The translations under genes were made by a program, and so were the position numbers. A model generated the notes under the pieces. The model worked only from the letters and a program-made list of their open reading frames with translations. It did no database searches and was not told the origin of the DNA. From an uncultured Prevotellaceae bacterium (GTDB taxonomy: Bacteria > Bacteroidota > Bacteroidia > Bacteroidales > Muribaculaceae), in the NCBI GenBank assembly GCA_905207705.1, contig CAJLMA010000004.1:62001-126000 (forward strand): a stretch of DNA of 64,000 nucleotides, in the 5' to 3' direction. Below, piece by piece: positions 25,441 through 34,311 of this stretch (positions within the stretch are counted from its first letter, which is position 1; the number at the start of each line of letters is the position of its first letter).

Positions 25441-26973
25441 ATGGAAAGAGAAGTAAGAGTACGTTTTGCGCCATCGCCCACCGGTCCGTTGCACATAGGT
25501 GGCGTGCGCACTGCATTATATAATTATTTGTTTGCGCGTCAAAACAATGGCACGATGATTTTGCGCATAGAGGATACCGATTCAACACGCTTTGTCCCGA
25601 ATGCCGAAGAATATATCAATGAATCGCTTGCATGGCTTGGAATAAAAATAGACGAAGGCGTGCGTGAAGGAGGAGCATACGGTCCCTACAAGCAGTCGGA
25701 ACGTCGCGACATATACCGCGAGCATGTGAAAATGCTGCTCGACAATGGTAAGGCTTATATAGCTTTCGATACTCAGGCTGAGCTTGAAGCCAAAAGGCAA
25801 TCGATTCCAAATTTCCAATATGACGCGACAACTCGTATGTCGATGCGCAATTCTTTGACTTTGACGGACGAAGAGGTAAAAGCCCTTATCGACAATGGAG
25901 AAAAATATGTGGTTCGCTTCAAGGTAGAGCCTAACCGTGATGTGGAAGTAGACGACTTAATTCGAGGAAAAGTTGTTATAAACTCATCAATTCTTGACGA
26001 TAAGGTGCTTTACAAGAGCGCGGACGATCTTCCAACCTACCATCTTGCCAATATCGTAGACGACCACTTGATGAAAGTGTCGCATGTGATAAGGGGAGAA
26101 GAGTGGCTGCCGTCGGCTCCGTTGCATGTGTTGCTCTATGAAGCATTCGGCTGGACCGACACGATGCCGCAATTTGTGCATCTTCCTTTGTTGTTGAAAC
26201 CCGACGGCAAGGGCAAGTTGAGCAAACGTGATGGCGACAGGCTCGGTTTCCCGGTCTTCCCACTCGAATGGCATGACCCTAAGAGCGGCGAAATTTCGTC
26301 GGGTTATCGCGAGTCTGGCTATCTTCCTGAAGCTGTCATCAATTTCCTCGCATTGCTTGGATGGAATCCCGGCGACGACCGTGAAATAATGAGCATGGAC
26401 GAGCTTGTTCGCGACTTCTCGTTTGCACATTGTTCAAAGAGCGGAGCCAAATTTGATTTTGAAAAGGCCAAGTGGTTCAATCACGAATATTTGATGGTTA
26501 AGCCCGACAATGAACTTGCCGAATTGTTCAAGCCGGTACTTGCCGCCCACGGCGTGGATATGCAATCATTCTCTGATGATTACATAGCACATGTAGTAAG
26601 CCTTGTCAAAGGGCGCATATCCTTTGTCAAGGATTTGTGGGAACAAGCTCGTTTCTTCTTTGTCGCTCCCGACACTTATGCCGAGAAAGACATAAAGAAA
26701 CGTTGGAAATCTGAGACACCACAAATCATGGAAGAATTAATCGGCGTGCTTGAGAATGTTCCCGATTTTTCTTCAAAACCATGTGAAGAGGTTGTCCTCG
26801 GATGGATTGCCGATAAAGGATATCATCTTGGTAATGTGATGAATGCTTTCCGCTTGACGGTGGTTGGCGAGTGCAAAGGCCCTCACATGTTTGACATAAC
26901 CGAACTCATTGGACGCGAGGAGACGATATCGCGCATACGCAAAGGAATCGATGCAATAAAACCGGCAGAATAA
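25441..26973 (+). CDS. gltX: glutamyl-tRNA synthetase
   Basis: 510 residues, class I synthetase charging tRNA-Glu. The HIGH-type motif is in [18 protein letters not shown] (residues 10-27), the KMSKS-type loop in [19 protein letters not shown], and DTDS plus the substrate-binding [14 protein letters not shown] are also visible. The C-terminal helical anticodon-binding domain ends the protein. It is 7 bp upstream of an outer-membrane protein gene that is probably co-transcribed. Confidence 0.97.
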   Translation: MEREVRVRFAPSPTGPLHIGGVRTALYNYLFARQNNGTMILRIEDTDSTRFVPNAEEYINESLAWLGIKIDEGVREGGAYGPYKQSERRDIYREHVKMLLDNGKAYIAFDTQAELEAKRQSIPNFQYDATTRMSMRNSLTLTDEEVKALIDNGEKYVVRFKVEPNRDVEVDDLIRGKVVINSSILDDKVLYKSADDLPTYHLANIVDDHLMKVSHVIRGEEWLPSAPLHVLLYEAFGWTDTMPQFVHLPLLLKPDGKGKLSKRDGDRLGFPVFPLEWHDPKSGEISSGYRESGYLPEAVINFLALLGWNPGDDREIMSMDELVRDFSFAHCSKSGAKFDFEKAKWFNHEYLMVKPDNELAELFKPVLAAHGVDMQSFSDDYIAHVVSLVKGRISFVKDLWEQARFFFVAPDTYAEKDIKKRWKSETPQIMEELIGVLENVPDFSSKPCEEVVLGWIADKGYHLGNVMNAFRLTVVGECKGPHMFDITELIGREETISRIRKGIDAIKPAE

Positions 26974-26979
26974 TTAGGT

Positions 26980-28062
26980 ATGCGTCGTGCGATTGCCATA
27001 TTGCTGTTAAGCCTTGCCGCATGTTTATGTGCCGTTGCCCAGCAGGAATTTAAATGGAGCGTCGATTTCGGGTCGGTGTTTGAGAATAGGGAAGGGGATG
27101 ATTATTATTCTCCCGACCAGACGATAATATTTACCCGGTTGTCGCCCGAAGCAGGCTTTTCGCTTGCCGGCGGAGAGCATAACATAATGGGCGGAGTGTC
27201 GTGGATGCAGCCTTTGGGTAACGGATGGAAAGACTACAAACTGAGTCCGACGCTGTATTATAGATACATGTCGCCTTCATGGCGATTGAGTCTTGGGATG
27301 TTTCCTCGGACACAATTGCTCGAACCGATGCCACATGTGCTGTTTAGCGATTCTCTCAACTATAATGAGCCAAACATAAGAGGCGTGCTTGTGCAATATT
27401 TGCACGAGCACGGATTTTTTGAGTTGTCGCTCGACTGGCGCAGCTTGCAGACCGAGACACAGCGAGAGGCATTCAGTGTGTATTTCAACGGACAATGGAA
27501 TCCAAGAGGGATGTGGCTGCTTGGCGGACATTTGCAGGTCAATCATTTGGCCAAGACAAAGAATCCGACACCCGACCAGAATGTAAACGACGACATCTCG
27601 GTAAACCCTTATGTCGGTGTCAACCTTGCCGGTCGAACTCCGCTTGACAGTCTTGTCGTGAAGGCAGGGCTGATGGTGCAGCTTGAGCGTGACCGTGGCG
27701 TGGGCGAGTGGGAAACTCCTTGCGGATTGCTTGTGGATGCTGTTGCCGAGTGGAAATTCCTTGGCGTGAGGGAACAATTCTATGCCGGGAAGAATCAATA
27801 TCCGTTGTATCCAAAGTACGGCTTGTTGTTGAACATGGGAGACCCGTATTTCCAGGCGAAAGTGTACAGCCGTACCGACATATATGCATACATATTCCGT
27901 AACCAATTCATGAATCTGTATGCTTCGCTTGATTTCCACTACACTCGCGAAGCTTTCGCGTTTTGGCAAAAGATTTCGTTGCGTGTGTATCTCGACAATA
28001 ATTTATGGAAAGACAGGCGCAAGAAAGTGTCGAGGAGCGAGTATTTGAGTAATTGTTATTGA
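26980..28062 (+). CDS. putative outer-membrane beta-barrel protein, function unknown
   Basis: 360 residues with a signal peptide (MRRAIAILLLSLAACLCAVAQ). The rest is a chain of alternating aromatic and polar strands (KLSPTLYYRYMSP, WRLSLGMFPRTQL, FFELSLDWRSLQT, SVYFNGQWNPRGMWLLGG, FMNLYASLDFHYTREAFAFW), so a barrel of roughly 14-16 strands in the outer membrane is likely. The family is not recognised by name. It is 6 bp after gltX and 50 bp before waaA, so it may serve LPS or envelope assembly, but this is only position. Confidence 0.75.
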   Translation: MRRAIAILLLSLAACLCAVAQQEFKWSVDFGSVFENREGDDYYSPDQTIIFTRLSPEAGFSLAGGEHNIMGGVSWMQPLGNGWKDYKLSPTLYYRYMSPSWRLSLGMFPRTQLLEPMPHVLFSDSLNYNEPNIRGVLVQYLHEHGFFELSLDWRSLQTETQREAFSVYFNGQWNPRGMWLLGGHLQVNHLAKTKNPTPDQNVNDDISVNPYVGVNLAGRTPLDSLVVKAGLMVQLERDRGVGEWETPCGLLVDAVAEWKFLGVREQFYAGKNQYPLYPKYGLLLNMGDPYFQAKVYSRTDIYAYIFRNQFMNLYASLDFHYTREAFAFWQKISLRVYLDNNLWKDRRKKVSRSEYLSNCY

Positions 28063-28112
28063 GGCATGGACACTGCATGTCTGTCCATGTGTAAATTACA
28101 TACGGTTTTATT

Positions 28113-29348
28113 ATGAATATATTGTACAACTTGGGCATCTCCTTGTATGGTGCAGGGATAAAAATCGCTTCGTGGAAAAATTCCAAGGCAAAGAAGATGA
28201 TGGAAGGCCAAAAGGCTGCCTTGCAGAAGCTGAGCCGTGAGATAGGAGACAATAAAGGCCGGTTCATCTGGATGCACGCATCTTCGTTGGGAGAGTTTGA
28301 GCAAGGCCGTCCGCTCATTGAGATGATAAAGCGCAATAATCCGTCGCAGAAGATATTATTGACATTTTTCTCTCCGTCGGGCTATGAAGTGCGCAAGGAT
28401 TACAAAGGAGCCGATGTGGTGTGCTATCTTCCGCTCGATACGCCTGCCAATGCGTCAAGTTTTATAAGAATCGTAATGCCGTGCATGGCTATTTTCGTGA
28501 AATATGAATTCTGGGGGAATTATCTTGAAGAATTGCAGAAGCACGAAATACCCACCTACATTATTTCGTCTATTTTCCGAGAGGGTCAGGTGTTCTTTCG
28601 CCCTTGGGGAGGCATGTTCCGTCGCATGCTCGACTGCTTTACACGCATTTATGTGCAGGATGAAAATTCACAAAGGCTGTTGTCTACAATAAATGTGAAT
28701 GATGTCACTGTGGCAGGTGATACGCGGTTTGACCGCGTGTCGGACATTCTTGCCACTTGCAAGCCGTTCTCGGTTGTGGAAGCGTTTGCCAAATCATCGC
28801 AATTTACTCTCATCATGGGTAGTTCATGGGAGCCGGATGAGGATGTCGTGATTCCCTATTTCAATTCACATAAAGAGATGAAACTGGTAATCGCCCCACA
28901 TGAGTTTGATGATGCGAGGTTGCAGGCGATAATGTCGAGAATCACGCGCCCTGTCAAGTTATACACCGAGACTTCGGATGCTGATGTTGCCGAAGCCGAT
29001 TGCTTGATAATAAATTGTTTTGGCATTTTGTCGTCATGCTACGGGTATGCCAATGCAGCTTATATAGGCGGAGGATTCGGAGCAGGCATCCATAACCTGA
29101 ACGAGGCTGCCGTTTATGGCATTCCTGTTATATTCGGGCCTAATCACTCCAAATTCAAAGAGGCCGGCGATTTGATAAAATGCGGTGGTGGATTTGCCAT
29201 CAATGGCAAGGAAGATTTTGAGAAATTGATGGGCAAGTGTGATGCTTCTTTCCTTGAGGAGCATGGGAAGGCTGCCGGCAATTACATTAAGCAAAATCTT
29301 GGTGCAACACGCAAAATCTATGACGACATATTTGGAAAAGGTAGATAA
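28113..29348 (+). CDS. waaA: 3-deoxy-D-manno-octulosonic acid transferase
   Basis: 411 residues, a GT30 enzyme that adds Kdo from CMP-Kdo to lipid A precursors on the inner leaflet of the inner membrane. An N-terminal hydrophobic anchor is followed by WMHASSLGEFEQGRPLIE, holding the catalytic Glu, then LTFFSPSGYEVRKDY. The C-terminal half has GSSWEPDEDVV, IIAPHEF-like residues (VIAPHEFDD), and GGFGAGIHNLNEAAVYGIPVIFGPNHSKFKEA, the nucleotide-sugar site. All are intact. Confidence 0.96.
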   Translation: MNILYNLGISLYGAGIKIASWKNSKAKKMMEGQKAALQKLSREIGDNKGRFIWMHASSLGEFEQGRPLIEMIKRNNPSQKILLTFFSPSGYEVRKDYKGADVVCYLPLDTPANASSFIRIVMPCMAIFVKYEFWGNYLEELQKHEIPTYIISSIFREGQVFFRPWGGMFRRMLDCFTRIYVQDENSQRLLSTINVNDVTVAGDTRFDRVSDILATCKPFSVVEAFAKSSQFTLIMGSSWEPDEDVVIPYFNSHKEMKLVIAPHEFDDARLQAIMSRITRPVKLYTETSDADVAEADCLIINCFGILSSCYGYANAAYIGGGFGAGIHNLNEAAVYGIPVIFGPNHSKFKEAGDLIKCGGGFAINGKEDFEKLMGKCDASFLEEHGKAAGNYIKQNLGATRKIYDDIFGKGR

Positions 29349-29378
29349 GGATAGGTTAATATGCCCTAAGATACAATG

Positions 29379-29417
29379 ATGCCATGCAATTGCTACACAA
29401 ATACAATTGCATGGCAT
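29379..29417. terminator. bidirectional terminator between waaA and the small secreted protein
   Basis: Perfect 14-bp arms ATGCCATGCAATTG (29379-29392) and CAATTGCATGGCAT (29404-29417). It sits between convergent stop codons. Confidence 0.82.
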
Positions 29418-29432
29418 TTTAAATAGTGCGAC

Positions 29433-29936
29433 TTAATTTTCAATCATGTAGTCGTCCATGACCATGATGTTTGGGATGATTGTGTTTGCCTCGATATTGG
29501 CTTTTTCTCCCTTTATGGCAAGGCAAGCGAATCCTACCAGAGTGAACACTCCTAATCCGATACCCAAGCCAAGTGCAAGTCCTTGTTTTGAATCGCCTTC
29601 TTCGGTTTTCATACCTTCCAAGGCAATCGTCTGTCCGTCGACAGAAGTCGTAGAAATACATCTCAATTCTACTCTTCCTGCTTTACCGACACCTTTAGCC
29701 TTTTTCTTGTTGATTGTCACTTTGACAGGTGTCCCTTTGGCAATGATGACAGTTCCGTCTTTTACCACATCATCGTCCACAACTACGACTTCGCTTCCGT
29801 TACTTGCCTTGTTACTGTTGATTTCTGTCATTATTCTGACATTTAGCACTGTTCCTTTTTTCAATGGTACTGCACCAAAGAGAGACAGGTTCATGACAGC
29901 CAATGCGACCAGTGTCGCGAAAAATTTTTTACCCAT
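29433..29936 (-). CDS. small secreted protein with a C-terminal glycine-rich membrane helix
   Basis: 167 residues from the ATG at 29936 (MGKKFFATLVALAVMNLSLFGA, a good signal); the start at 29984 is rejected. The mature part is a beta-rich domain (LKKGTVLNVRIMTEINSNKASNGSEVVVVVDD-like stretch, KDGTVIIAKGTPVKVTI), then a membrane segment GLALGLGIGLGVFTLVGFACL, and a short tail. The beta domain resembles those of proteins that handle envelope permeability, but the family is not recognised. The structured RNA lies immediately upstream on the same strand and might be its leader as well as an independent RNA. Confidence 0.7.
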   Translation of the reverse strand: MGKKFFATLVALAVMNLSLFGAVPLKKGTVLNVRIMTEINSNKASNGSEVVVVDDDVVKDGTVIIAKGTPVKVTINKKKAKGVGKAGRVELRCISTTSVDGQTIALEGMKTEEGDSKQGLALGLGIGLGVFTLVGFACLAIKGEKANIEANTIIPNIMVMDDYMIEN

Positions 29937-29983
29937 GATGAATTTAAATTGTTGTGCCTGATGCTGCCCTTGCAGGCGGTACA

Positions 29984-30217
29984 TAAAAAAGCGTGGCAGC
30001 TATTGGATATTACCCTATTTGAGGTTCTGGACTACCTTAACACAAGTAATAAACAATAGCCCACGCCTGATGTATTTACCATGCAATCCCACTTTCGGCA
30101 AGTGAGGAGTGCATATATGTACACGACGTGAGCATTATTGCCTATTATCCTTGTGTTATCAGAATTGTCCAGATTCCAAATAGAGGATAATATTTTTAAC
30201 GCTCTAAACTATAAAAT
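29984..30217 (-). ncRNA. ssrS: candidate 6S-like RNA
   Basis: Almost 215 bases fold into one long rod. Outer arms are 30007-30032 with 30167-30193 (CTATTTGAGGTTCTGGAC against GTCCAGATTCCAAATAG). A middle helix pairs 30038-30058 with 30136-30158 (TAACACAAG/CTTGTGTTA at its base), and an apical hairpin spans 30081-30114 around a TCGG loop. A closing stem AGCGT/ACGCT (29990-29994 with 30199-30203) is followed on the minus strand by T6, so the minus strand is the likely sense. A TATTTTTG box at 30224-30231 would start it near 30217. A single extended hairpin with internal bulges, about 200 nt long, is how 6S RNA mimics an open promoter and binds RNA polymerase. Identity is inferred from fold, not from a match. 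Confidence 0.6.
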
Positions 30218-30223
30218 GTATCG

Positions 30224-30231
30224 CAAAAATA
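30224..30231 (-). promoter_or_regulatory. -7 box of the structured RNA
   Basis: Minus strand TATTTTTG, full match to TAnnTTTG. It lies between the upstream gene's terminator (30318-30353) and the RNA, so the RNA has its own start. No clear TTTG at 18-20 bp. Confidence 0.5.
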
Positions 30232-30317
30232 ACAAGTGTTTCTTATGGAAAGATATATTTAACGGTTTTTAGCATGTTTAGTGGAAATAAATCGGTGTCG
30301 CCGTGTAGGAAAGGGCA

Positions 30318-30353
30318 TAAAAAAAGCTGTTTCCCTCTCTGAGGAAAGCAGCT
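30318..30353 (-). terminator. terminator of the small repeat lipoprotein gene
   Basis: Arms AGCTGCTTTCC and GGAAACAGCT (minus-strand sense) with one bulge, followed by T7. It is 28 bp past the stop codon. Confidence 0.85.
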
Positions 30354-30380
30354 CCAAACTCTTTAAGTCACTTGCTAAAA

Positions 30381-30563
30381 TTACTTAACTGAATCAGCAG
30401 CAACAGTGTCAGCAGCAACGCTGTCAGCAGCAACAGTGTCAGCAGCAACTACTTCAGTAGCAGTAGTATCAGCAGCAGCTTCAGTAGAAGAAGTAGATGT
30501 ACCGTTGCAAGAGAACAAAGATACACCAAATACAACAGCAAGTAACAAAACTAACTTTTTCAT
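30381..30563 (-). CDS. tiny lipoprotein with VAADS/VAADT repeats
   Basis: 60 residues. A lipoprotein signal (MKKLVLLLAVVFGVSLFSC, Cys at residue 19) is followed by a Ser/Thr-rich start and five VAADT/VAADS-type pentads up to VK. It is too short and simple for a fold, so the mature chain of about 41 residues is probably disordered and acidic. Similar small Ala/Asp/Thr lipoproteins are common and often highly expressed in Bacteroidetes; their function is not known. It has a strong promoter (30615-30644) and a strong terminator, which supports a real, highly expressed gene. Confidence 0.8.
   Translation of the reverse strand: MKKLVLLLAVVFGVSLFSCNGTSTSSTEAAADTTATEVVAADTVAADSVAADTVAADSVK
30395..30451. 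repeat. 15-bp tandem repeat inside the tiny lipoprotein gene
   Basis: CAGCAGCAACAGTGT repeats at 30395, 30410 and 30425, with a partial fourth copy at 30440. The period of 15 keeps the frame, so slippage would change repeat number in the protein without breaking it. Confidence 0.85.
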
Positions 30564-30614
30564 TTCCTTCGTAATTTTAATAATAAAACAATATTTAATG
30601 CTTCAAAAACAGTG

Positions 30615-30644
30615 CAAAGTTACAACTAAAATTTTATTTGCAAA
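30615..30644 (-). promoter_or_regulatory. promoter of the tiny lipoprotein gene
   Basis: Minus strand TTTG (30641-30644), 18 bp, TAACTTTG (30615-30622). All fixed bases match; about 50 bp before the start codon. The remainder of 30645-30890 holds only an inverted repeat TGTCAT/ATGACA (30839-30857) and nothing else recognisable. Confidence 0.8.
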
Positions 30645-30891
30645 TATTTTTATTGAAAAAATAGTGAAATTTGGTGTAAAAATATGTTTTATAACTCTTT
30701 TTTAGAGCATATCATAATTGGTAATAGATGAGCTATGTTGCATATCTACAGCTATTTCTGCTTTGTTGACACGAAATTTGCCATTGGCCGGCAATCTGAA
30801 AAACTGCTAAGAGCATAAAGCGCAGGATAGTGACTTACTGTCATGTAAAATATGACATAAGTCGATTTTGTCATTTAGACGACAGCCGGAG

Positions 30892-30922
30892 TTTATTTAT
30901 TAGTTATTTTAGTGTAATTTTG
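30892..30922 (+). promoter_or_regulatory. promoter of mtaB
   Basis: TTTA (30892-30895, one mismatch), 19 bp, TAATTTTG (30915-30922, full match). Start codon follows 24 bp later. Confidence 0.7.
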
Positions 30923-30946
30923 TACCTGTAAAGATAAATTCGTCGC

Positions 30947-32272
30947 ATGATTGATAAATCTATTTCCGGGTTATATACAGCAGAATATCTCACGCTTGGT
31001 TGCAAATTAAATTTTTCGGAGACATCCACGATAAGCAAAATATTGTCGGAAAACGGAATTCATCGGGTCGAGCCGGGCGAGACTCCGGATATCTGTGTCG
31101 TAAATACTTGCAGCGTCACCGAACTTGCCGACAAGAAATGCAGGCAGGCCATAAGGAAGCTCATTAAAAATTATCCCGGAGCTTTGATCGTTGTGACAGG
31201 ATGCTATGCGCAGTTGAAGAGCAGCGAAATTGCCTCGATCGATGGCGTAGACATAGTTATAGGCAGCGACAAGAAACTTGATATAATAAAGTATATAAAC
31301 GAATGGATGGCCAATCGCAGCCAAAGGGTTGCGGTGGAGCCGTCGCGCGACATGCGGACGTTTGCCCCGTCATGCTCGCGAGGCGACCGCACTCGCTATT
31401 TCTTGAAGGTGCAGGATGGGTGCGATTATTTCTGTACCTATTGCACCATTCCGTTTGCACGAGGTCGCAGTCGCAGCGGCACTATCGAATCGCTTGTTGA
31501 GCAGGCACGCGGTGTGGCTGCCGAAGGGGGCAAGGAGATTGTGCTGACTGGCGTCAACATAGGCGATTTCGGCAAGAACACGGGTGAGCGGTTCATTGAT
31601 TTGATAAAAGCCCTTGACACGGTTGACGGGATAGAACGTTACCGCATTTCATCGATCGAGCCCGATTTGCTTGGCGACGACGTGATAGAATTTGTGGCTG
31701 GTTCAAGATGCTTCATGCCTCATTTCCATATCCCGTTGCAGAGCGGCAGCGATGCTATATTGAAATTGATGCACCGCCATTACGATACATCGTTGTATGC
31801 GGGTAAAATCAAAAAAATAAAGGAGGTGATGCCTAACGCCTTTATTGGTGTGGACGTGATTGTGGGTGCTCGTGGCGAAACCGAAGAATTGTTTGAAGAG
31901 TCCTACCGTTTCATAGAGTCATTGAACGTGTCGCGTCTGCATGTGTTCCCTTATTCGGAACGCCCAGGGACAAAAGCATTGAATATCGACCATGTCGTGG
32001 ATAAAAAGGATAAGGAGGCACGAGTGGCGCGCATGATGGAATTGTCGGAGAAGAAGTTGTCGGCATTCTCGTCACATTTCTTTGGCACTGAACGGAAAGT
32101 GTTGCTTGAACATGCCCGCCATGGAGATGTGATGCACGGTTTTACCGACAATTATTTGCGCGTGGAGGTGCCTGCCGACGACCGATTGTCAAACAGGATG
32201 CTTGACGTTAGGCTTGACGGATTTGGCGCAGATGTTGAAACCATTAAAGGAACGATAGTGCGCGAGCTATGA
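30947..32272 (+). CDS. mtaB: tRNA t6A37 methylthiotransferase
   Basis: 441 residues, a radical-SAM enzyme converting N6-threonylcarbamoyl-A37 of tRNA to the 2-methylthio form. The N-terminal UPF0004 domain provides three cluster cysteines (LGCKLNFSE, VVNTCSVTE, VVTGCYAQL). The radical-SAM CxxxCxxC is in DGCDYFCTYCTIPFARGRSRS, and a C-terminal TRAM-like domain ends the protein. The subtype MtaB rather than MiaB or RimO is chosen from the start YLTLGCKLNFSET. Its stop overlaps the next gene's start by 4 nt. Confidence 0.94.
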   Translation: MIDKSISGLYTAEYLTLGCKLNFSETSTISKILSENGIHRVEPGETPDICVVNTCSVTELADKKCRQAIRKLIKNYPGALIVVTGCYAQLKSSEIASIDGVDIVIGSDKKLDIIKYINEWMANRSQRVAVEPSRDMRTFAPSCSRGDRTRYFLKVQDGCDYFCTYCTIPFARGRSRSGTIESLVEQARGVAAEGGKEIVLTGVNIGDFGKNTGERFIDLIKALDTVDGIERYRISSIEPDLLGDDVIEFVAGSRCFMPHFHIPLQSGSDAILKLMHRHYDTSLYAGKIKKIKEVMPNAFIGVDVIVGARGETEELFEESYRFIESLNVSRLHVFPYSERPGTKALNIDHVVDKKDKEARVARMMELSEKKLSAFSSHFFGTERKVLLEHARHGDVMHGFTDNYLRVEVPADDRLSNRMLDVRLDGFGADVETIKGTIVREL

Positions 32273-33192
32273 AAGGTAAAAAGTCAAGCGACATATTGTA
32301 TCTGCCTGTCGACGCTTTGTTTCACATGATGGCATGGTTGCCTTTCAGGGCGTTGTATGTGATTTCCGACATTATTTATTTCTTTGTGTATCATGTGGCC
32401 GGTTATCGTCGAGGCATAGTGCGCAAGAACCTTCGGGAGTCGTTTCCTGATAAGGGTGAGGATGAAATATGCCGCATTGAGCGTCGTTTCTACCATTTTT
32501 TTGCCGATTATTTTGTCGAAACGATAAAGTTGCTGCATGTTTCGGACGACGAGGTCAGGCGCAGGCTTGTATTTCATGATGTGGACATTATCGACCGTTA
32601 CCTTGACGAGGGGCGTTCGATTCTGATATATGCCGCCCATTATGCCAATTGGGAATGGCTTCTGTCGGTGACGCTCTGGTCGCGCCACGATTTTACCGAG
32701 AAAGTGTTTGGCAGCGTTTACCGTCCGTTGAACAACGATTGGTTCAATGCACTGTTCTTGCGCTTGCGCAAACGTTTCCATACGCATTGTTTTGCAAAGC
32801 GAACCGTTTTCCGCGACTTGTTGCGGTTGCGCAATGAAAAGAAGCAGGCCATAATAGGCTTCATGAGCGACCAGCACCCATCGTTGACCGAAAGCGGGCA
32901 TGTGATAAGGTTTCTCAATCATGATACGGCAATAATAACAGGCAGCGAGTTGCTGGCACGCAAGCTCAACTACGTCGTGTTGTATTTCGAGCCTCACAGG
33001 CTAAGCAGAGGGCATTATGAATGTTACATAAGGGAGATAACTTCCAGCCCGGGCGATGAACCCATGTACAGCATAAGCGATGAATATGCCCACAGGCTTG
33101 AAACGCAAATAAAGGAAGATCCTGCGATATGGCTGTGGACTCATAACAGGTGGAAGCATAAAGTAAAATTGAATGCCGAAAGTGGCAAATGA
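32269..33192 (+). CDS. lipid A/lysophospholipid acyltransferase (LpxL/HtrB-like)
   Basis: 307 residues. It has an N-terminal hydrophobic segment (ALYVISDIIYFFVYHVAGY), then RKNLRESFPDKGEDE, the catalytic HX4E box in YAAHYANWEWLL (His about residue 124), and later GFMSDQHPSL and TGSELLARKLNYVVLYFEP. These are the features of enzymes adding secondary acyl chains to lipid A at the inner membrane. It overlaps mtaB by 4 nt and is followed directly by a GT2 gene, so all three are one transcription unit. The exact acyl donor and acceptor are unknown. Confidence 0.9.
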   Translation: MKGKKSSDILYLPVDALFHMMAWLPFRALYVISDIIYFFVYHVAGYRRGIVRKNLRESFPDKGEDEICRIERRFYHFFADYFVETIKLLHVSDDEVRRRLVFHDVDIIDRYLDEGRSILIYAAHYANWEWLLSVTLWSRHDFTEKVFGSVYRPLNNDWFNALFLRLRKRFHTHCFAKRTVFRDLLRLRNEKKQAIIGFMSDQHPSLTESGHVIRFLNHDTAIITGSELLARKLNYVVLYFEPHRLSRGHYECYIREITSSPGDEPMYSISDEYAHRLETQIKEDPAIWLWTHNRWKHKVKLNAESGK

Positions 33193-33193
33193 T

Positions 33194-34216
33194 ATGAATA
33201 TGGAGATTGGTGGCTCTAATAAGCCGGTAGCAATTATTATAATGAACTGGAACGGGGCGAGGTTGCTTGAGCAATTCCTGCCCTCGGTGTGCAGCATGAC
33301 CGATAAGACGATTGCCGATGTCATTGTGGCCGATAATGGCAGCACCGATGATTCGCTGGTTGTCCTTAAAGAAAAATTTGGCGATGCCGTCAAGATTTTA
33401 CCATTCGACAAGAATTATGGCTATGCAGGTGGTTATAACAAGGCGATAAAGGAGACTGGCTACAAATATACCGTGCTGCTTAATTCCGACGTTGAGGTGC
33501 CCGGAGGATGGCTGAATCCACTTTTTGACTACATGGAATCGCACGAGGATGTGATGGCCTGCCAGCCGAAGATTTTGTCATATACCGATAAGAGCAGCTT
33601 TGAGTATGCCGGGGCTGCCGGAGGTTATATAGATCGCCACGGGTATCCTTATTGCCGTGGTCGCATATTCTCGTCGATTGAAAAGGATGAAGGACAATAT
33701 GACAAGTCGGTAGAGGATGTGTTTTGGGCATCGGGTGCGGCACTGATGGTGCGTACCGATGCTTATCTGCGAGCAGGCGGTCTTGATGAGAAATTTTTTG
33801 CCCACATGGAGGAGATAGACTTGTGCTGGCGAATGCATCTTCAAGGAGGCCGGGTCGTAATGGTTCCTCGCAGCAGTGTCTTCCACTTGGGTGGAGGCAG
33901 CTTGCCGGCCGGGAATCCACGAAAGACTTATCTTAATTTCAGAAACAACCTTGTGCTGCTGCATAAGAACCTGCCTCGAGAGGAGGGGCGGAGGTTGCTG
34001 TTTGTGCGTCGATTGTATGATGCTTTGGCATTTTTCATGTTTGTGGCCAAACTTGATTTCAAGAATGCCGGAGCAGTGCTTCGGGCGCATCGCGACTTTA
34101 AGGAGATGCGCAAAATGTACAATGATTTCCCGTCGGTCAACATGCTTAAGAAATTGCCCGGTTGTGATTGCAACATAATATTTGATTACTATCTTAAAGG
34201 CCGCAAGAAATTTTAA
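33194..34216 (+). CDS. family 2 glycosyltransferase
   Basis: 340 residues from the ATG at 33194. An ATG at 33173 inside the previous gene is possible but less likely, as 33194 begins 1 bp after the previous stop. The GT-A fold shows AIIIMNWNGARLLEQFLPSV, VADNGSTDDSL (nucleotide-binding Asp), LNSDVEVPGGWL (DxD-like metal site) and EEIDLCWRMHLQGGRVVMVP near the end of the catalytic domain (ED-type base). A hydrophobic stretch near the C-terminus (FVRRLYDALAFFMFVAKLDF) suggests membrane contact. It is similar to rhamnosyl or related cell-surface polysaccharide transferases; the sugar is unknown. Confidence 0.92.
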   Translation: MNMEIGGSNKPVAIIIMNWNGARLLEQFLPSVCSMTDKTIADVIVADNGSTDDSLVVLKEKFGDAVKILPFDKNYGYAGGYNKAIKETGYKYTVLLNSDVEVPGGWLNPLFDYMESHEDVMACQPKILSYTDKSSFEYAGAAGGYIDRHGYPYCRGRIFSSIEKDEGQYDKSVEDVFWASGAALMVRTDAYLRAGGLDEKFFAHMEEIDLCWRMHLQGGRVVMVPRSSVFHLGGGSLPAGNPRKTYLNFRNNLVLLHKNLPREEGRRLLFVRRLYDALAFFMFVAKLDFKNAGAVLRAHRDFKEMRKMYNDFPSVNMLKKLPGCDCNIIFDYYLKGRKKF

Positions 34217-34227
34217 CCATGATATAA

Positions 34228-34263
34228 GGAAAGAGCCTTCCAGTTCGGCGGAAGGCTCTTTCT
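34228..34263. terminator. bidirectional terminator between GT2 and the outer-membrane receptor
   Basis: Arms GGAAAGAGCCTTCC (34228-34241) and GGAAGGCTCTTTC (34250-34262), between convergent genes. Confidence 0.8.
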
Positions 34264-34311
34264 TGTAAACCTCAAATGTGAAAACTGTATGGTGATATTG
34301 CAATGTCGGTG

